A DNA stretch of 64,000 bases from WHSW01 sp963777775 (lineage in GTDB: Bacteria > Actinomycetota > Thermoleophilia > Solirubrobacterales > 70-9): contig CAVZRL010000005.1 of the NCBI GenBank assembly GCA_963777775.1, forward strand, positions 558,001 through 622,000. Direction: 5' to 3'. The translations under genes were made by a program, and so were the position numbers. This document shows positions 31,674 to 40,259 of this stretch, in pieces. The notes beneath the pieces are model-generated. The model did not search any database. It was not told the DNA's origin and saw nothing but the letters and a program-made list of their open reading frames with translations. Positions within the stretch are counted from its first letter, which is position 1; the number at the start of each line of letters is the position of its first letter.

Positions 31674-32658
31674 CCCCCGTCCCGGCCTCGGCCCGGCCGA
31701 GCGTCGGGTCGTGCAGCAGGCAAGCGGCGAGCTGGTCGCGCCCGCCGACCGCGATCAGGGACGGGTCGACGCTGTCGCAAGGCTCGAACCGCCTCGGGCA
31801 CCGGGGGTGGAATCGGCAGCCGGCTGGGACGTCGGTCGGATCGGGCAACTCGCCGCTGAGCAGCTCGCGCTCGCCGCCGCCGCCCGCTTCGGGAACCGGG
31901 ATCGCGGTGACCAGCGCCTGCGTGTAGGGGTGCCGCGGCCGCTCGATCACGTCGACCGCCGAGCCCCGCTCGACGACCCGCCCGAGATACATGACGGCGA
32001 TCCGGTCGCACAGCGACCAGGCGAGGCTGAGGTCATGGGTGATGAAGATCAGCCCCAGCCCCCGCCGGCGCTGAAGCTCGAGCAGGACGGCGAGGATCTG
32101 CGCCCGAACCGAGGCGTCGAGCATCGAGACCGGCTCGTCGCAGATCAGCCCGTCGGGCTCGAGCACCAGCGCGGCGGCGATCGCGACCCGCTGGCGCTGG
32201 CCCCCGGAAAGCTGATGCGGGTAGCGCTCGAGGTAGCGCTCGGGTTCGAGGCCGACGTCGTTGAGCGCACGCTCGACCCGCTCCTCGTGCTGATCACTCG
32301 CGACCCGCTGCACCCGAAGCGGCTCGGCGACGATCGTGCCCACCCGCTGGCGCGGGTTGAGCGTCTGGTAGGGGTCCTGGAAGATCATCTGCACGCGCTT
32401 GCGCAACTCGGCGAGGCTCGACTTGTCGCCGACCGGGTCGCCGTTGAGCACGACGTCTCCGGCGGCCGGCTCGACCAGGGCGAGGATTGCCCGCGCCAGA
32501 GTCGACTTGCCGCATCCGGACTCGCCGACGATCCCGAGGATCTCACCGCGGCGCCACTCGATCGAGACGCCGTCGACGGCCCGTGCGACCTCGCGTCGCG
32601 AGCGGAACTGGACCTCGAGTCCGCGCACCTCCATCAGGTTCGCGTCCGCCGAGCTCAT
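31666..32658 (-). CDS. Oligopeptide ABC transporter ATP-binding protein (OppF/DppF type)
   Basis: The 330-residue ATPase powers peptide import. It has Walker A GESGCGKSTLA, Q-loop IFQDPYQTLNPRQ, signature LSGGQRQRVAIA, and Walker B DGLICDEPVSMLD. The C-terminal oligopeptide extension has CRFHPRCPRRFEPCD, which in some relatives binds an Fe-S cluster. The ATG overlaps the stop of the second ATPase by 4 nt. It is one of two ATPases of the family-5 importer encoded at 31.7-37.4 kb. Confidence 0.92.
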   Translation of the reverse strand: MSSADANLMEVRGLEVQFRSRREVARAVDGVSIEWRRGEILGIVGESGCGKSTLARAILALVEPAAGDVVLNGDPVGDKSSLAELRKRVQMIFQDPYQTLNPRQRVGTIVAEPLRVQRVASDQHEERVERALNDVGLEPERYLERYPHQLSGGQRQRVAIAAALVLEPDGLICDEPVSMLDASVRAQILAVLLELQRRRGLGLIFITHDLSLAWSLCDRIAVMYLGRVVERGSAVDVIERPRHPYTQALVTAIPVPEAGGGGERELLSGELPDPTDVPAGCRFHPRCPRRFEPCDSVDPSLIAVGGRDQLAACLLHDPTLGRAEAGTGDG

Positions 32659-33662
32659 GCGATCACCCCCGAGCCCGACCCCTCGACCGCGGGCCATTCC
32701 TTCCACGGCGCGAAGTGGCAGGCGGCGGAGTGGCCTGGGGCGACCTCGCGTAGCGGCGGGTCGGTCAGGCACTTCGAGGCCGCGTAGGGACACCGGGGGT
32801 GGAAGCGACAGCCCTGCGGCGGAGCGCCGGGGTCGGGCGGCCCGCCCGGGATCGCCTCGGCCAACCCGCGCTCGCCTCCGATCACCGGCAGCGACGCAAG
32901 TAACCGCTTCGTGTACGGGTGCTGGGGATCCGTGTACACGGAGGAGACCGAGCCGATCTCGACGATCCGGCCGGCGTACATGACCGCGATCCGGTCGCAG
33001 GTCTCGGCGAGCACGCCGAGGTCGTGCGAGATCAGGATCAGCGCCAACCCGAACTGCTCACGCAACCGTTCGAGCAGCTGCAGGACCTGCGCCTGCATGA
33101 CCACGTCGAGCGCCGTCGTCGGCTCGTCGGCGATCACCAGCGACGGCTCGCAGGCCAGGGCCAGCGCGACCATCACCCGCTGGCGCTGTCCGCCAGAGAG
33201 CTGATGCGCATAGCGGTCCCCGACCCCGGCCGTCAGACCGACCGTTTCGAGCAGGTCCGCGGTCCGCTCGCGAACCTCGGCGGAGCCCATCCCCTTGCCG
33301 TGCAGCCGGATCGCCTCGTAGAACTGGTCGTTGATCTTCTGCACCGGATCGAGCGAGTTCATCGCCCCCTGGAAGATCAGAGAGATGTGGCGCCAGCGCA
33401 CGTACCGCATCCCCGTCTCGGTGCGCCGCTCGAGGTTGATCGGCTCCTCTGCCCCCGGCACCCGCAGGGTCATCCCCCCCGACTGCTCGAGGCTCGCCGG
33501 AAGCAGTTTCATCAGCGCCAGCGCGGTGGTCGTCTTCCCGCACCCCGACTCGCCGGCGAGCCCGAGCGCCTCGCCCTGCTCGATCGCGAGGTCGACCCCA
33601 TCCACTATCGGGCCCCCGCTCGCGTGGACGCGCAGGTCGCTGACCTCGAGCAGGGCGGTCAT
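32655..33662 (-). CDS. Oligopeptide ABC transporter ATP-binding protein (OppD/DppD type)
   Basis: The 335-residue ATPase has Walker A GESGCGKTTTA, Q-loop IFQGAMNSLDPVQK, signature LSGGQRQRVMVA, Walker B VIADEPTTALD and the H-loop ISHDLG. The C-terminal CRFHPRCPYAASKC region marks the oligopeptide/nickel subfamily. The ATG at 33662 overlaps the permease stop by 4 nt; the longer frame has no similarity. It forms the motor with the OppF-type gene. Confidence 0.92.
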   Translation of the reverse strand: MTALLEVSDLRVHASGGPIVDGVDLAIEQGEALGLAGESGCGKTTTALALMKLLPASLEQSGGMTLRVPGAEEPINLERRTETGMRYVRWRHISLIFQGAMNSLDPVQKINDQFYEAIRLHGKGMGSAEVRERTADLLETVGLTAGVGDRYAHQLSGGQRQRVMVALALACEPSLVIADEPTTALDVVMQAQVLQLLERLREQFGLALILISHDLGVLAETCDRIAVMYAGRIVEIGSVSSVYTDPQHPYTKRLLASLPVIGGERGLAEAIPGGPPDPGAPPQGCRFHPRCPYAASKCLTDPPLREVAPGHSAACHFAPWKEWPAVEGSGSGVIA

Positions 33663-34594
33663 CCGAGCTCCTGCAGCCGCGGGTTGATGTATTCCTCGAA
33701 CAGAAACCCGAGCATCGCGATCGCGAGCACGAGCACGGTGATGCAGAGACCGGGCGGGACCACGTACCACCAGGCCTCGGCGCTTGGCGCGCCCGCCTCG
33801 AAGCCGTTCTCGAGCATCTGCCCCCACGAGATCCGACTCGGGTCCCCGAGGCCGAGGAACGCCAGCGCCGCCTCGGAGAGGATCGCCACCGCCACGATCA
33901 GGACCGTGTTGGCGAAGATCAGCGGCATCGCGTTGGGCAGGATGTGGGTACGAATGATGTACCAGTGGCCGGCGCCGAGCGCCCGGGCGCGTTCGACGAA
34001 GGCGCGCTCGCGTAGGGTCAGCACCTGGGCCCTGACGATCCGCCCGGTGCCGGCCCAGGAGGTGATCCCGATGACCAGGATCAGGGTGCCGAGGCCCGGG
34101 GTGAGCAGCCGTGAGAGCACGATCATCAGCGGCAGCGTCGGAATCACCAGGAACCAGTTGTCGAGCGCGTCGAGGATCCGATCGGTCCAGCCGCCGAAGT
34201 AGCCGCTGAGCAGGCCGACCGCGGCGCCGATCAACGCCGAGATGATCGCCGCCGAGAACCCGACCACGATCGACACCCGCGCTCCGACCAGCAGCTGGGA
34301 GAGGACGTCGGCGCCACTCTCCGTCGTCCCCAGCAGGTGCTCGCCGCTCGGCGGCTGAAGCACCTCGAGGCTCGACGCTTGCGGGTCGTACGGGGCGAGC
34401 AGGTTGCCGAAGATCGCAATGAAGATGAACAGGCCCAGGACCCCGAGCCCGAAGCGGCCACGCCAGCTGCCCAGCAGCAGCTCGCGCACCCCCCGGTCGC
34501 TGACTGGGCGCGGCTCGGGCGTCGCCGGGACACCGGGCGTCGCAGGAACTTCACCGCCGGTGCCGACCCCGCCGATCTCGCCTGCTCCGGTCAT
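33659..34594 (-). CDS. Peptide ABC transporter permease (DppC/OppC type)
   Basis: The 311-residue inner-membrane protein has six helices after a proline-rich N-terminus of about 30 residues. The EAA loop contacting the ATPases reads RERAFVERARALGAGHWYIIRTHILPNAMP, and GEHLLGTTESGADVLSQLLVGAR is the family's conserved pre-core segment. It overlaps the next permease gene by 4 nt. The proline/threonine-rich head (ATPGVPATPEPRPV) is longer than in E. coli homologues. Confidence 0.9.
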   Translation of the reverse strand: MTGAGEIGGVGTGGEVPATPGVPATPEPRPVSDRGVRELLLGSWRGRFGLGVLGLFIFIAIFGNLLAPYDPQASSLEVLQPPSGEHLLGTTESGADVLSQLLVGARVSIVVGFSAAIISALIGAAVGLLSGYFGGWTDRILDALDNWFLVIPTLPLMIVLSRLLTPGLGTLILVIGITSWAGTGRIVRAQVLTLRERAFVERARALGAGHWYIIRTHILPNAMPLIFANTVLIVAVAILSEAALAFLGLGDPSRISWGQMLENGFEAGAPSAEAWWYVVPPGLCITVLVLAIAMLGFLFEEYINPRLQELG

Positions 34595-35559
34595 GTCGCC
34601 TGCACTCTTGGATCGAGGTAGAAGTAGAGGCAGTCGGCGAGCAGGTTGGCGATGATCACGCCGACCGAGAAGACGAGGAACGTTCCCTGCAAGACCGGAA
34701 AGTCCTTGTCGTTGATCGCGTTGAAGGTCAGCTCACCGAGCCCCGGCCAACTGAACAGATACTCGATCGTGATCGCACCACCCGCCACCGCGCCGAACTG
34801 GATCGCCGCCAGGGTGACCAGCGGCAACAGCGCGTTCGGCACGGCGTGCTTGCTGACCACCCGGTCCCAGGGCAGCCCGGTCGCGCGCTTGACCGTGACG
34901 AAGTCCTCGGTCAGCACGTCGACCATCGACGAGCGCATGATCAGGAAGTACTGCCCCAGCAGCAGCAGCGTCATCGCCGTCGCGGGCAGGACCAGGTGGT
35001 TGAGGACGTCGAGCGCCTCGGCGAACCAGCTCGAGAACTCCTCTCCAGGCGTCACCTGCTGTCCGGCCGGAAAGATCGGGATCGCGACCGCCAGGACCAG
35101 GATCAGGATGATCCCGATCCAGTACTCGGGGGCCGAGTAGGTGAAGAGGCTGAACCCAAGTAAGCCCTCGTCCTCCTTCTTGCCGCGTTTCGTCGCGGCC
35201 ACCACCCCCAGCCAGGCGCCGATCACGGTCGCCAGCAGCGTCCCGGTCCCGACCAGCAGCAGCGTCCACGGGATCGCCTCCTTGATCGCGTCCCAGACCG
35301 GCTCCCGGGTCCGCAGGCTGATCCCGAGGTCGAGGGTCAACGTGTCGCCGACGTAGTCGGCGAACTGGCCGACCAGCGGCTTGTCGAGTCCATACTGGGC
35401 GCGCAGGTCCTCGATCTCCTGCGGCGTCGACTGCGGCAGGCGCGCGAGCTCGTTGGTCGGGTCGCCGATCCCCCTGAAGAGGAAGAAGTTGAAGATCAGC
35501 ACGAAGACCAGCGTCAGCAGCGCCGCACCGATCTTGCCGGCGAGCCAGCGGGCGTTCAT
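34591..35559 (-). CDS. Peptide ABC transporter permease (DppB/OppB type)
   Basis: The 322-residue permease has a first helix (LLTLVFVLIFNFFLFRGIG), the conserved LGISLRTREPVWDAI loop, five further helices, and the EAA motif in VTVKRATGLPWDRVVSKHAVPNA. The ATG at 35559 has a GAGGG ribosome site. The gap of 10 bases to the binding-protein gene is consistent with one operon. An insert RGKKEDEG lies in a cytoplasmic loop. Confidence 0.9.
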   Translation of the reverse strand: MNARWLAGKIGAALLTLVFVLIFNFFLFRGIGDPTNELARLPQSTPQEIEDLRAQYGLDKPLVGQFADYVGDTLTLDLGISLRTREPVWDAIKEAIPWTLLLVGTGTLLATVIGAWLGVVAATKRGKKEDEGLLGFSLFTYSAPEYWIGIILILVLAVAIPIFPAGQQVTPGEEFSSWFAEALDVLNHLVLPATAMTLLLLGQYFLIMRSSMVDVLTEDFVTVKRATGLPWDRVVSKHAVPNALLPLVTLAAIQFGAVAGGAITIEYLFSWPGLGELTFNAINDKDFPVLQGTFLVFSVGVIIANLLADCLYFYLDPRVQAT

Positions 35560-35569
35560 CGCGCCGCCC

Positions 35570-37372
35570 TCACGCTTCCAGCTCCAACGGCTCGGCAATC
35601 CGCCGGCCCCGCGCCCGTCCGAACAGGAACGCGGCCACCGCGATCATCACTCCACCGATCGCGGCCAACCCGCCCGGAACCCCCTCCGAGGTCGACTCGG
35701 TCGAGCCCTCGGCGGGCGCCAGCGACAGCAGCGGCTCGTACGAGACCTGCTGGCAGAAGATGTTCCCCTGGTCGGACGGGCACGAGGGAGTGACGTTGCT
35801 GACCGCGTCGGTTCGGTACGCCTCCAGGCGCGGGTCCTCGGTCAGCACGATGTAGGGCAGATCACGCTGCGTGATCGCGATCATCTCCTGGATCACCGCC
35901 TTGCGCTCCTCGGTGTCGAACAGCGTCGTCTGCTCCTCGTAGAGCCGGTCGTACTCCGGGTTCGAGTAGAAGGCATCCGAGGAGGCACCGATCTCGTCGG
36001 TAATCAGCAGGCTGAGCAGGAAGCCCGGATCGTAGGGGTCCCCGCCCCAGCCCCAGATGAAGGTGTCGAAGTCCGGCGCCGGCACGCCGTCGACCCTGCG
36101 CACGGTGAGCTCGTAGAGCTTGTCCGTGCTTACGACCTGGACGTTGAACTTGACCCCGATCTCCTCCGTCTGCTCGGCGATCAGCTTCGCCATCTGAACC
36201 GTGAACGGCGATTCCGAACGCACGTAGAGGTCGAACTCCAGCCGGTCGCCGTCCTTCTCGCGGACCCCGTCGTCGCCCGGGACCCAGCCCGCGTCATCCA
36301 GGATCTGGTTCGCCATCTCGGGGTCGTACGGGTAGTCCTGCTCGGGAATCTCGAAGAACGACTTGTAGAACGAGGGCAGCAGCCCGTGAGCGACGAAGGA
36401 GGTTCCCTGGGTGGCGATCTCGTTGATCCGCTCGCGGTCGATCCCGTAGGCGATCGCCTGGCGCACGTCGAGGTCCTGGACCGCGGGGTTGAACTGCGCG
36501 TCCGGGCACTCCTTCTCCGAGCAGAGGTTGAATGAGAGCTGGGTGAACGAGGCGGTCGGCGCGCGCAGGGTCTCGATCCCATCCTCCTCGCCGAGTCGCT
36601 CGAAGGTCGCCGGCTGGACCTCGGTGATGATGTCGATCTCGCCCAGCGTCAGGGCGCGCTCGACGGCGTCGTTGCTGCCGTACTTGATGAACTGGAGCTC
36701 GTCGAAGGCGGGCTCCTCGCCACGCCACTCGGGGTTGCGCTCCATGGTCACGATCCGTCCCCGGTCGTACTGGGTCGGGACGTAGGGCCCGCTGCCGACC
36801 AACGGAATCTCGGGCTCGTAGGCGCCGGTCAACTCCTTGACCGGGACCTGCTCCCAGACGTGCTTCGGGAGCACGTAAATGAACAGGCCGCCGATCACCC
36901 GCGCGTCGGGCTTGCTCATCTCGAGCACCACGGTGTTCTCGTCGGGGGTCTTGATCGCCGCGACGTTCTGGGTGTAGGAACTGAACAGGTAGCCCTCGCT
37001 GCCCAGGACCTCAAGCGACCACTTGACGTCCTCGGAGGTGATCGGCTTGCCGTCCGACCACTTCGCGCCCTTGATCAGGTTGAAAGTGATCGTCTTGCGG
37101 TCCTCGGAGACCTCCCAGCTCTCGGCGATGCCGGGCGTCGGCGAGAGGTCCTCCGGATCGAAGTTGATCAGCAGCTCGTAGGTGATCGCCCAGATCGTGA
37201 AGTCCTCTTCGTCTTGGCCGATGAATGGGTTCAGGGTCTTCGGGTCCTGGGCCCAGCCGAACCGCAGCACCTCGCTCTCCGTGGAGGAGTCCTGTGCGGC
37301 CGCGGGGAGCGCCGCGACGCACACCGCCGCGGTCACCGCGATCGCCATCGCCACGACGCTTGCTCGCCTCAT
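35570..37372 (-). CDS. Family-5 extracellular solute-binding protein with a C-terminal membrane anchor
   Basis: The 600-residue protein begins with a Sec signal (VTAAVCVAALPAAAQDSS). It is followed by the DppA/OppA fold: FGWAQDPKTLNPFIGQDEED near the start and VRQAIAYGIDRERINEI at about 310. It should capture peptides outside the cell. No lipobox Cys is present; instead residues about 560-590 form a helix (GGLAAIGGVMIAVAAFLFG) with a basic end GRARGRR. The protein is therefore held in the membrane by its C-terminus, which is unusual for the family. It is the first gene of the importer. Confidence 0.9.
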   Translation of the reverse strand: MRRASVVAMAIAVTAAVCVAALPAAAQDSSTESEVLRFGWAQDPKTLNPFIGQDEEDFTIWAITYELLINFDPEDLSPTPGIAESWEVSEDRKTITFNLIKGAKWSDGKPITSEDVKWSLEVLGSEGYLFSSYTQNVAAIKTPDENTVVLEMSKPDARVIGGLFIYVLPKHVWEQVPVKELTGAYEPEIPLVGSGPYVPTQYDRGRIVTMERNPEWRGEEPAFDELQFIKYGSNDAVERALTLGEIDIITEVQPATFERLGEEDGIETLRAPTASFTQLSFNLCSEKECPDAQFNPAVQDLDVRQAIAYGIDRERINEIATQGTSFVAHGLLPSFYKSFFEIPEQDYPYDPEMANQILDDAGWVPGDDGVREKDGDRLEFDLYVRSESPFTVQMAKLIAEQTEEIGVKFNVQVVSTDKLYELTVRRVDGVPAPDFDTFIWGWGGDPYDPGFLLSLLITDEIGASSDAFYSNPEYDRLYEEQTTLFDTEERKAVIQEMIAITQRDLPYIVLTEDPRLEAYRTDAVSNVTPSCPSDQGNIFCQQVSYEPLLSLAPAEGSTESTSEGVPGGLAAIGGVMIAVAAFLFGRARGRRIAEPLELEA

Positions 37373-38373
37373 CCCCGATCTCCTTCGTTTGTTTCCGCGC
37401 CGGCCGCGAGCGGCACCCGCGCCTCGACCGCCGGCTCGACCACCTCGAGCGTCTTCGCCCCGCCGTCGATCCGCACCCGAGCCCCGAGCGGCATCGTCGC
37501 CATGTGCTTGCCGTGCCCGACCGGCACGTTGGCGATCGCCGGGATCCCGAGCGGGGCGACCAGCTCGTCGAGGATCTCCTCAATCGAGAGCGTCGACTCC
37601 GAGCCCTCAGGAGGCACTCGCGAGTGCAGGCTGACGTCGGTCCCGAACACGAGGCCCGCTGCCCCGTCCAGCTTCCCGGCTCGGACGAGGTGGTTGAGCG
37701 CCGTGTCCACCAGGTACTCGTCCTCGTTCAGGTCCTCGACCAGGACCACACAACCCTCGGTCTGCACCTCATAAGGCGTCCCCATGCTCGCACACAGCAA
37801 GGTGATGCAACCGCCGACCAGCGGTGCCTCGGCCACTCCCTCGCCAACCGTAAGTACGTAAGGGTCGTCGGGGTCCTCGAACACGCGGCCGAGCGGCTCC
37901 GGCTGAAGAGCGCGGTGAAACCACGTCTCGGTGCGCACGGTGAGCTCATGCTTCTTGCGCGTGAAGCGCAGGAAGTTGGGCCCGTAGAACGTCACCCAGC
38001 CGACGTGCGCGGCAAGCGCCAGGTGCAGAGCGGTGATGTCGGAGAAGCCGCAGACGATCCGCGGCTCGCCGAGCGCGTCCCAATCGATCAGCTCGTAGAG
38101 GCGGGCGCAGCCGTAGCCGCCGCAGAGCGTGTGCACCATGTCGATCCCGGGCTCGCTCAGGGCCCACTGCAGGTCGGCCGCCCGCTCGGCGTCGGTGCCG
38201 GCGAGATAGCCGTGCACATTGCGGTGGTTGGGTCCGAAGACGACCTCGTGGCCGCGAGCCTCGAAGTAGGCGGTCGCCTGCTCGATCTCCGAGCGCGTCT
38301 GCGGCGGGCTCGCCGGGGCGACGACGGCGATCGTCGCCCGCTCGGGCAGCGACGGGGGCTTGACCCTGGTCAC
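37369..38373 (-). CDS. S66-family serine peptidase (LD-carboxypeptidase/MccF type)
   Basis: The 334-residue protein has the S66 nucleophile in VCGFSDITALHLALA, the Glu in VLVEDLNEDEY, and the His in GHGKHMATMPLG. Relatives cut L,D-peptide bonds in murein or inactivate microcin C-like compounds. The start is a GTG that overlaps the TetR stop by 4 nt; its stop overlaps the binding-protein start by 4 nt. In this setting it may process imported cell-wall-type peptides. No signal peptide, so cytoplasmic. Confidence 0.85.
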   Translation of the reverse strand: MTRVKPPSLPERATIAVVAPASPPQTRSEIEQATAYFEARGHEVVFGPNHRNVHGYLAGTDAERAADLQWALSEPGIDMVHTLCGGYGCARLYELIDWDALGEPRIVCGFSDITALHLALAAHVGWVTFYGPNFLRFTRKKHELTVRTETWFHRALQPEPLGRVFEDPDDPYVLTVGEGVAEAPLVGGCITLLCASMGTPYEVQTEGCVVLVEDLNEDEYLVDTALNHLVRAGKLDGAAGLVFGTDVSLHSRVPPEGSESTLSIEEILDELVAPLGIPAIANVPVGHGKHMATMPLGARVRIDGGAKTLEVVEPAVEARVPLAAGAETNEGDRG

Positions 38374-39038
38374 TCGGCCACCGCCCCGATCGCCTCGGCG
38401 ATCAGCTCCTCGGAGGCGCCGACCGAGCCCAGGACCAGCTCGACGTGCAGCTCGGCGACCCGGTCGAGCGGCAGCGGCCCGCGCGGGTCGAACCACAGCG
38501 CCACCCCGGTGCACTCGAGCAGGACCGCGTAGGTCGCGACGTCGGCATCCGAGGCCCGCAGCGAACGGTCGGCGACCCCGGCCCGGATCTGCTCGCGAAA
38601 GATCTCCTGGTAGGAGTCGCGCCGGGCGACGAGCGCGTTGCGGCGGCGGCGGCTCAGGGCCCGGATCTCGCTGTCGGTGACGAAGGCGGCCCGGCGGTGG
38701 ATGCCGTGGAAGGCGACGTGCTCGCGCACCGCGGCGGCGAGCTTCAGCGCCGGCCGGTCCTGACGCCCCATCGCCGCCTCGACACGCTCGGTCAACCGCT
38801 CCATGAACTCGTCCTGGAGCCCGACCAGGATCGCCTCCTTGTTCGGGTACCAGTGATAGATCGCCGCCGGCTGCACGCGGGCAGCGGAGGCGATCGCGCG
38901 CATCGAGGTCGCGTGGTAGCCGAGCCTCGCGAACAGCTCGAGCGCCGCCTGGTGGATCGCCTCGCGGGTCTCGGGCCCCCGGCGGCCGGGCGCGCGTCTC
39001 GGCCGGCGGGCGGCCGGGGTGGTGGCCGCCTCAGCCAA
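38370..39038 (-). CDS. TetR-family transcriptional regulator
   Basis: About 222 residues with an N-terminal helix-turn-helix: REAIHQAALELFARLGYHATSMRAIASAARVQPAAIYHWYPNKEAIL. The ligand-binding domain contains a run of Arg (SRRRRNALVARRDSYQEIF). It is inside the operon between kce and the S66 gene, so it probably controls the whole catabolic run in response to a CoA ester or peptide. The preferred start is the TTG at 39038, overlapping kce by 8 nt; no ATG is nearby. Confidence 0.82.
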   Translation of the reverse strand: MAEAATTPAARRPRRAPGRRGPETREAIHQAALELFARLGYHATSMRAIASAARVQPAAIYHWYPNKEAILVGLQDEFMERLTERVEAAMGRQDRPALKLAAAVREHVAFHGIHRRAAFVTDSEIRALSRRRRNALVARRDSYQEIFREQIRAGVADRSLRASDADVATYAVLLECTGVALWFDPRGPLPLDRVAELHVELVLGSVGASEELIAEAIGAVAE

Positions 39039-39861
39039 GCCCGAGCAGCTCCTTCGCCTGCTCCTGGGTCGCGACCTCGCGTCCAAGGGTGCCGGCCAGG
39101 CCGACCGCCTGCTCGACCAGCGCCGCGTTCGACTCGGCGAGCACCCCGCGGCTGATGTAGGCGACGTCCTCGAGCCCGGTCCGGATCCCAGGCGCCCCGC
39201 GCACCAGCGCGAGCGCCATCAGGCGCTGGTGGTGGCGCCCGATGCAGGTCACGGTCCAGAACGTCTCGGGCGGCAGCGGGCGCAGCATCGCCTCGAGCGC
39301 CTCGGGCGAGGCGTCGATGCCGCCGGGGACACCGAAGACGAGGTTGATCCGCATCGGCGCCGGCAGGATCCCCTGCTCGAGCCAGCGCACCGCGCTGATC
39401 ACGTGGCCGACGTCGAAGGCCTCGACCTCGAGCGCGATCCCGGCCGCGGTCGCGCGCTCGATGATCCCGCGCCCGGCCGGCGGCGGGGTGATGAAGGTCT
39501 CGTCGCCGAAGTTCATCGACCCCGACTCGACCCCGGAGATGTCGGGCTTGGCCTCGAGCCCGGTCGTTCGCTCCTCGATCGTCATGTCGTTCGCGCCCCC
39601 GGTCGAGACCATGGTCAGCACGTCGCAGCCGGCCCGGATCCGGTCGATCGCGTCGACGAACAGCTCCGGGCGCCCGCTCGGAGTGCCGTCGTCCTCGCGC
39701 ACGTGCAGATGGGCGACGGTCGCGCCGGCCGCCGCCGCCTCGATCGTCGAGTCGGCGATCTCCTCGGTCGTGTAGGGGATGTTCGGGTTGTTGTCGCGGA
39801 ACACGTCCGCCCCGGTCACCGCGACGGTGAGCACGGCCGGGTCGCTGTTCCAGGCGCTCAT
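39031..39861 (-). CDS. kce: 3-keto-5-aminohexanoate cleavage enzyme (BKACE family)
   Basis: The 276-residue zinc enzyme condenses 3-keto-5-aminohexanoate with acetyl-CoA to give acetoacetate and 3-aminobutyryl-CoA. The Zn-binding AHLHVREDDG and the GIRTGLEDVAYI region near the C-terminus are present. LTVAVTGADVFRDNNPNIPYT fits the N-terminus of this family. The preceding kdd gene in the same run makes the substrate, which supports this member over other BKACE activities. The ATG overlaps the hotdog-gene stop by 4 nt. Confidence 0.88.
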   Translation of the reverse strand: MSAWNSDPAVLTVAVTGADVFRDNNPNIPYTTEEIADSTIEAAAAGATVAHLHVREDDGTPSGRPELFVDAIDRIRAGCDVLTMVSTGGANDMTIEERTTGLEAKPDISGVESGSMNFGDETFITPPPAGRGIIERATAAGIALEVEAFDVGHVISAVRWLEQGILPAPMRINLVFGVPGGIDASPEALEAMLRPLPPETFWTVTCIGRHHQRLMALALVRGAPGIRTGLEDVAYISRGVLAESNAALVEQAVGLAGTLGREVATQEQAKELLGLG

Positions 39862-40259
39862 CGGGCTACCTCCTCGGCGGACGCCAGCGACGCCCGCTCC
39901 TTGTCGCTTATCGGCCGCGACCCGCGCCGCTCGGGATCCCAGAGGACGAGCCCGAACTCGGCTTCGACCAGGACGTTTCCGTCGCGGTCGAGGATTCGCT
40001 CGTCGGTGGTCATGCTCGAGCGGCCGAGCTCGCGAACCGCACACTGAACGGTGACCGAACCGAACGCCGGGTCGATCTCGTCGGCGAAGCTGACCGAGCA
40101 GCGGCCGACGACGTACTCCTCGCGCGCGATCCCGTGCTCTCGCAACATCGCGTCGCGCCCCTCCTCGAGGTAGGTGAGCACCACCGTGTGATTGACGTGG
40201 CCGAGCCCGTCGAGGTCGCGCCAGCGCATCTGGACGGTGTGCTGATGGGCGTCGCTCAC
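39858..40259 (-). CDS. Hotdog-fold acyl-CoA thioesterase-like protein
   Basis: The 133-residue single hotdog domain has the 4HBT active-site region VQMRWRDLDGLGHVNHTVVLTYLEEGR, with the Asp near residue 15. It starts at a GTG that overlaps the kdd stop by 4 nt. In anaerobic lysine fermentation a small hotdog protein (Kal) removes ammonia from 3-aminobutyryl-CoA; the present protein is closer to thioesterases, so release of free 3-aminobutyrate from CoA is an alternative. I prefer thioesterase. Confidence 0.7.
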   Translation of the reverse strand: MSDAHQHTVQMRWRDLDGLGHVNHTVVLTYLEEGRDAMLREHGIAREEYVVGRCSVSFADEIDPAFGSVTVQCAVRELGRSSMTTDERILDRDGNVLVEAEFGLVLWDPERRGSRPISDKERASLASAEEVAR

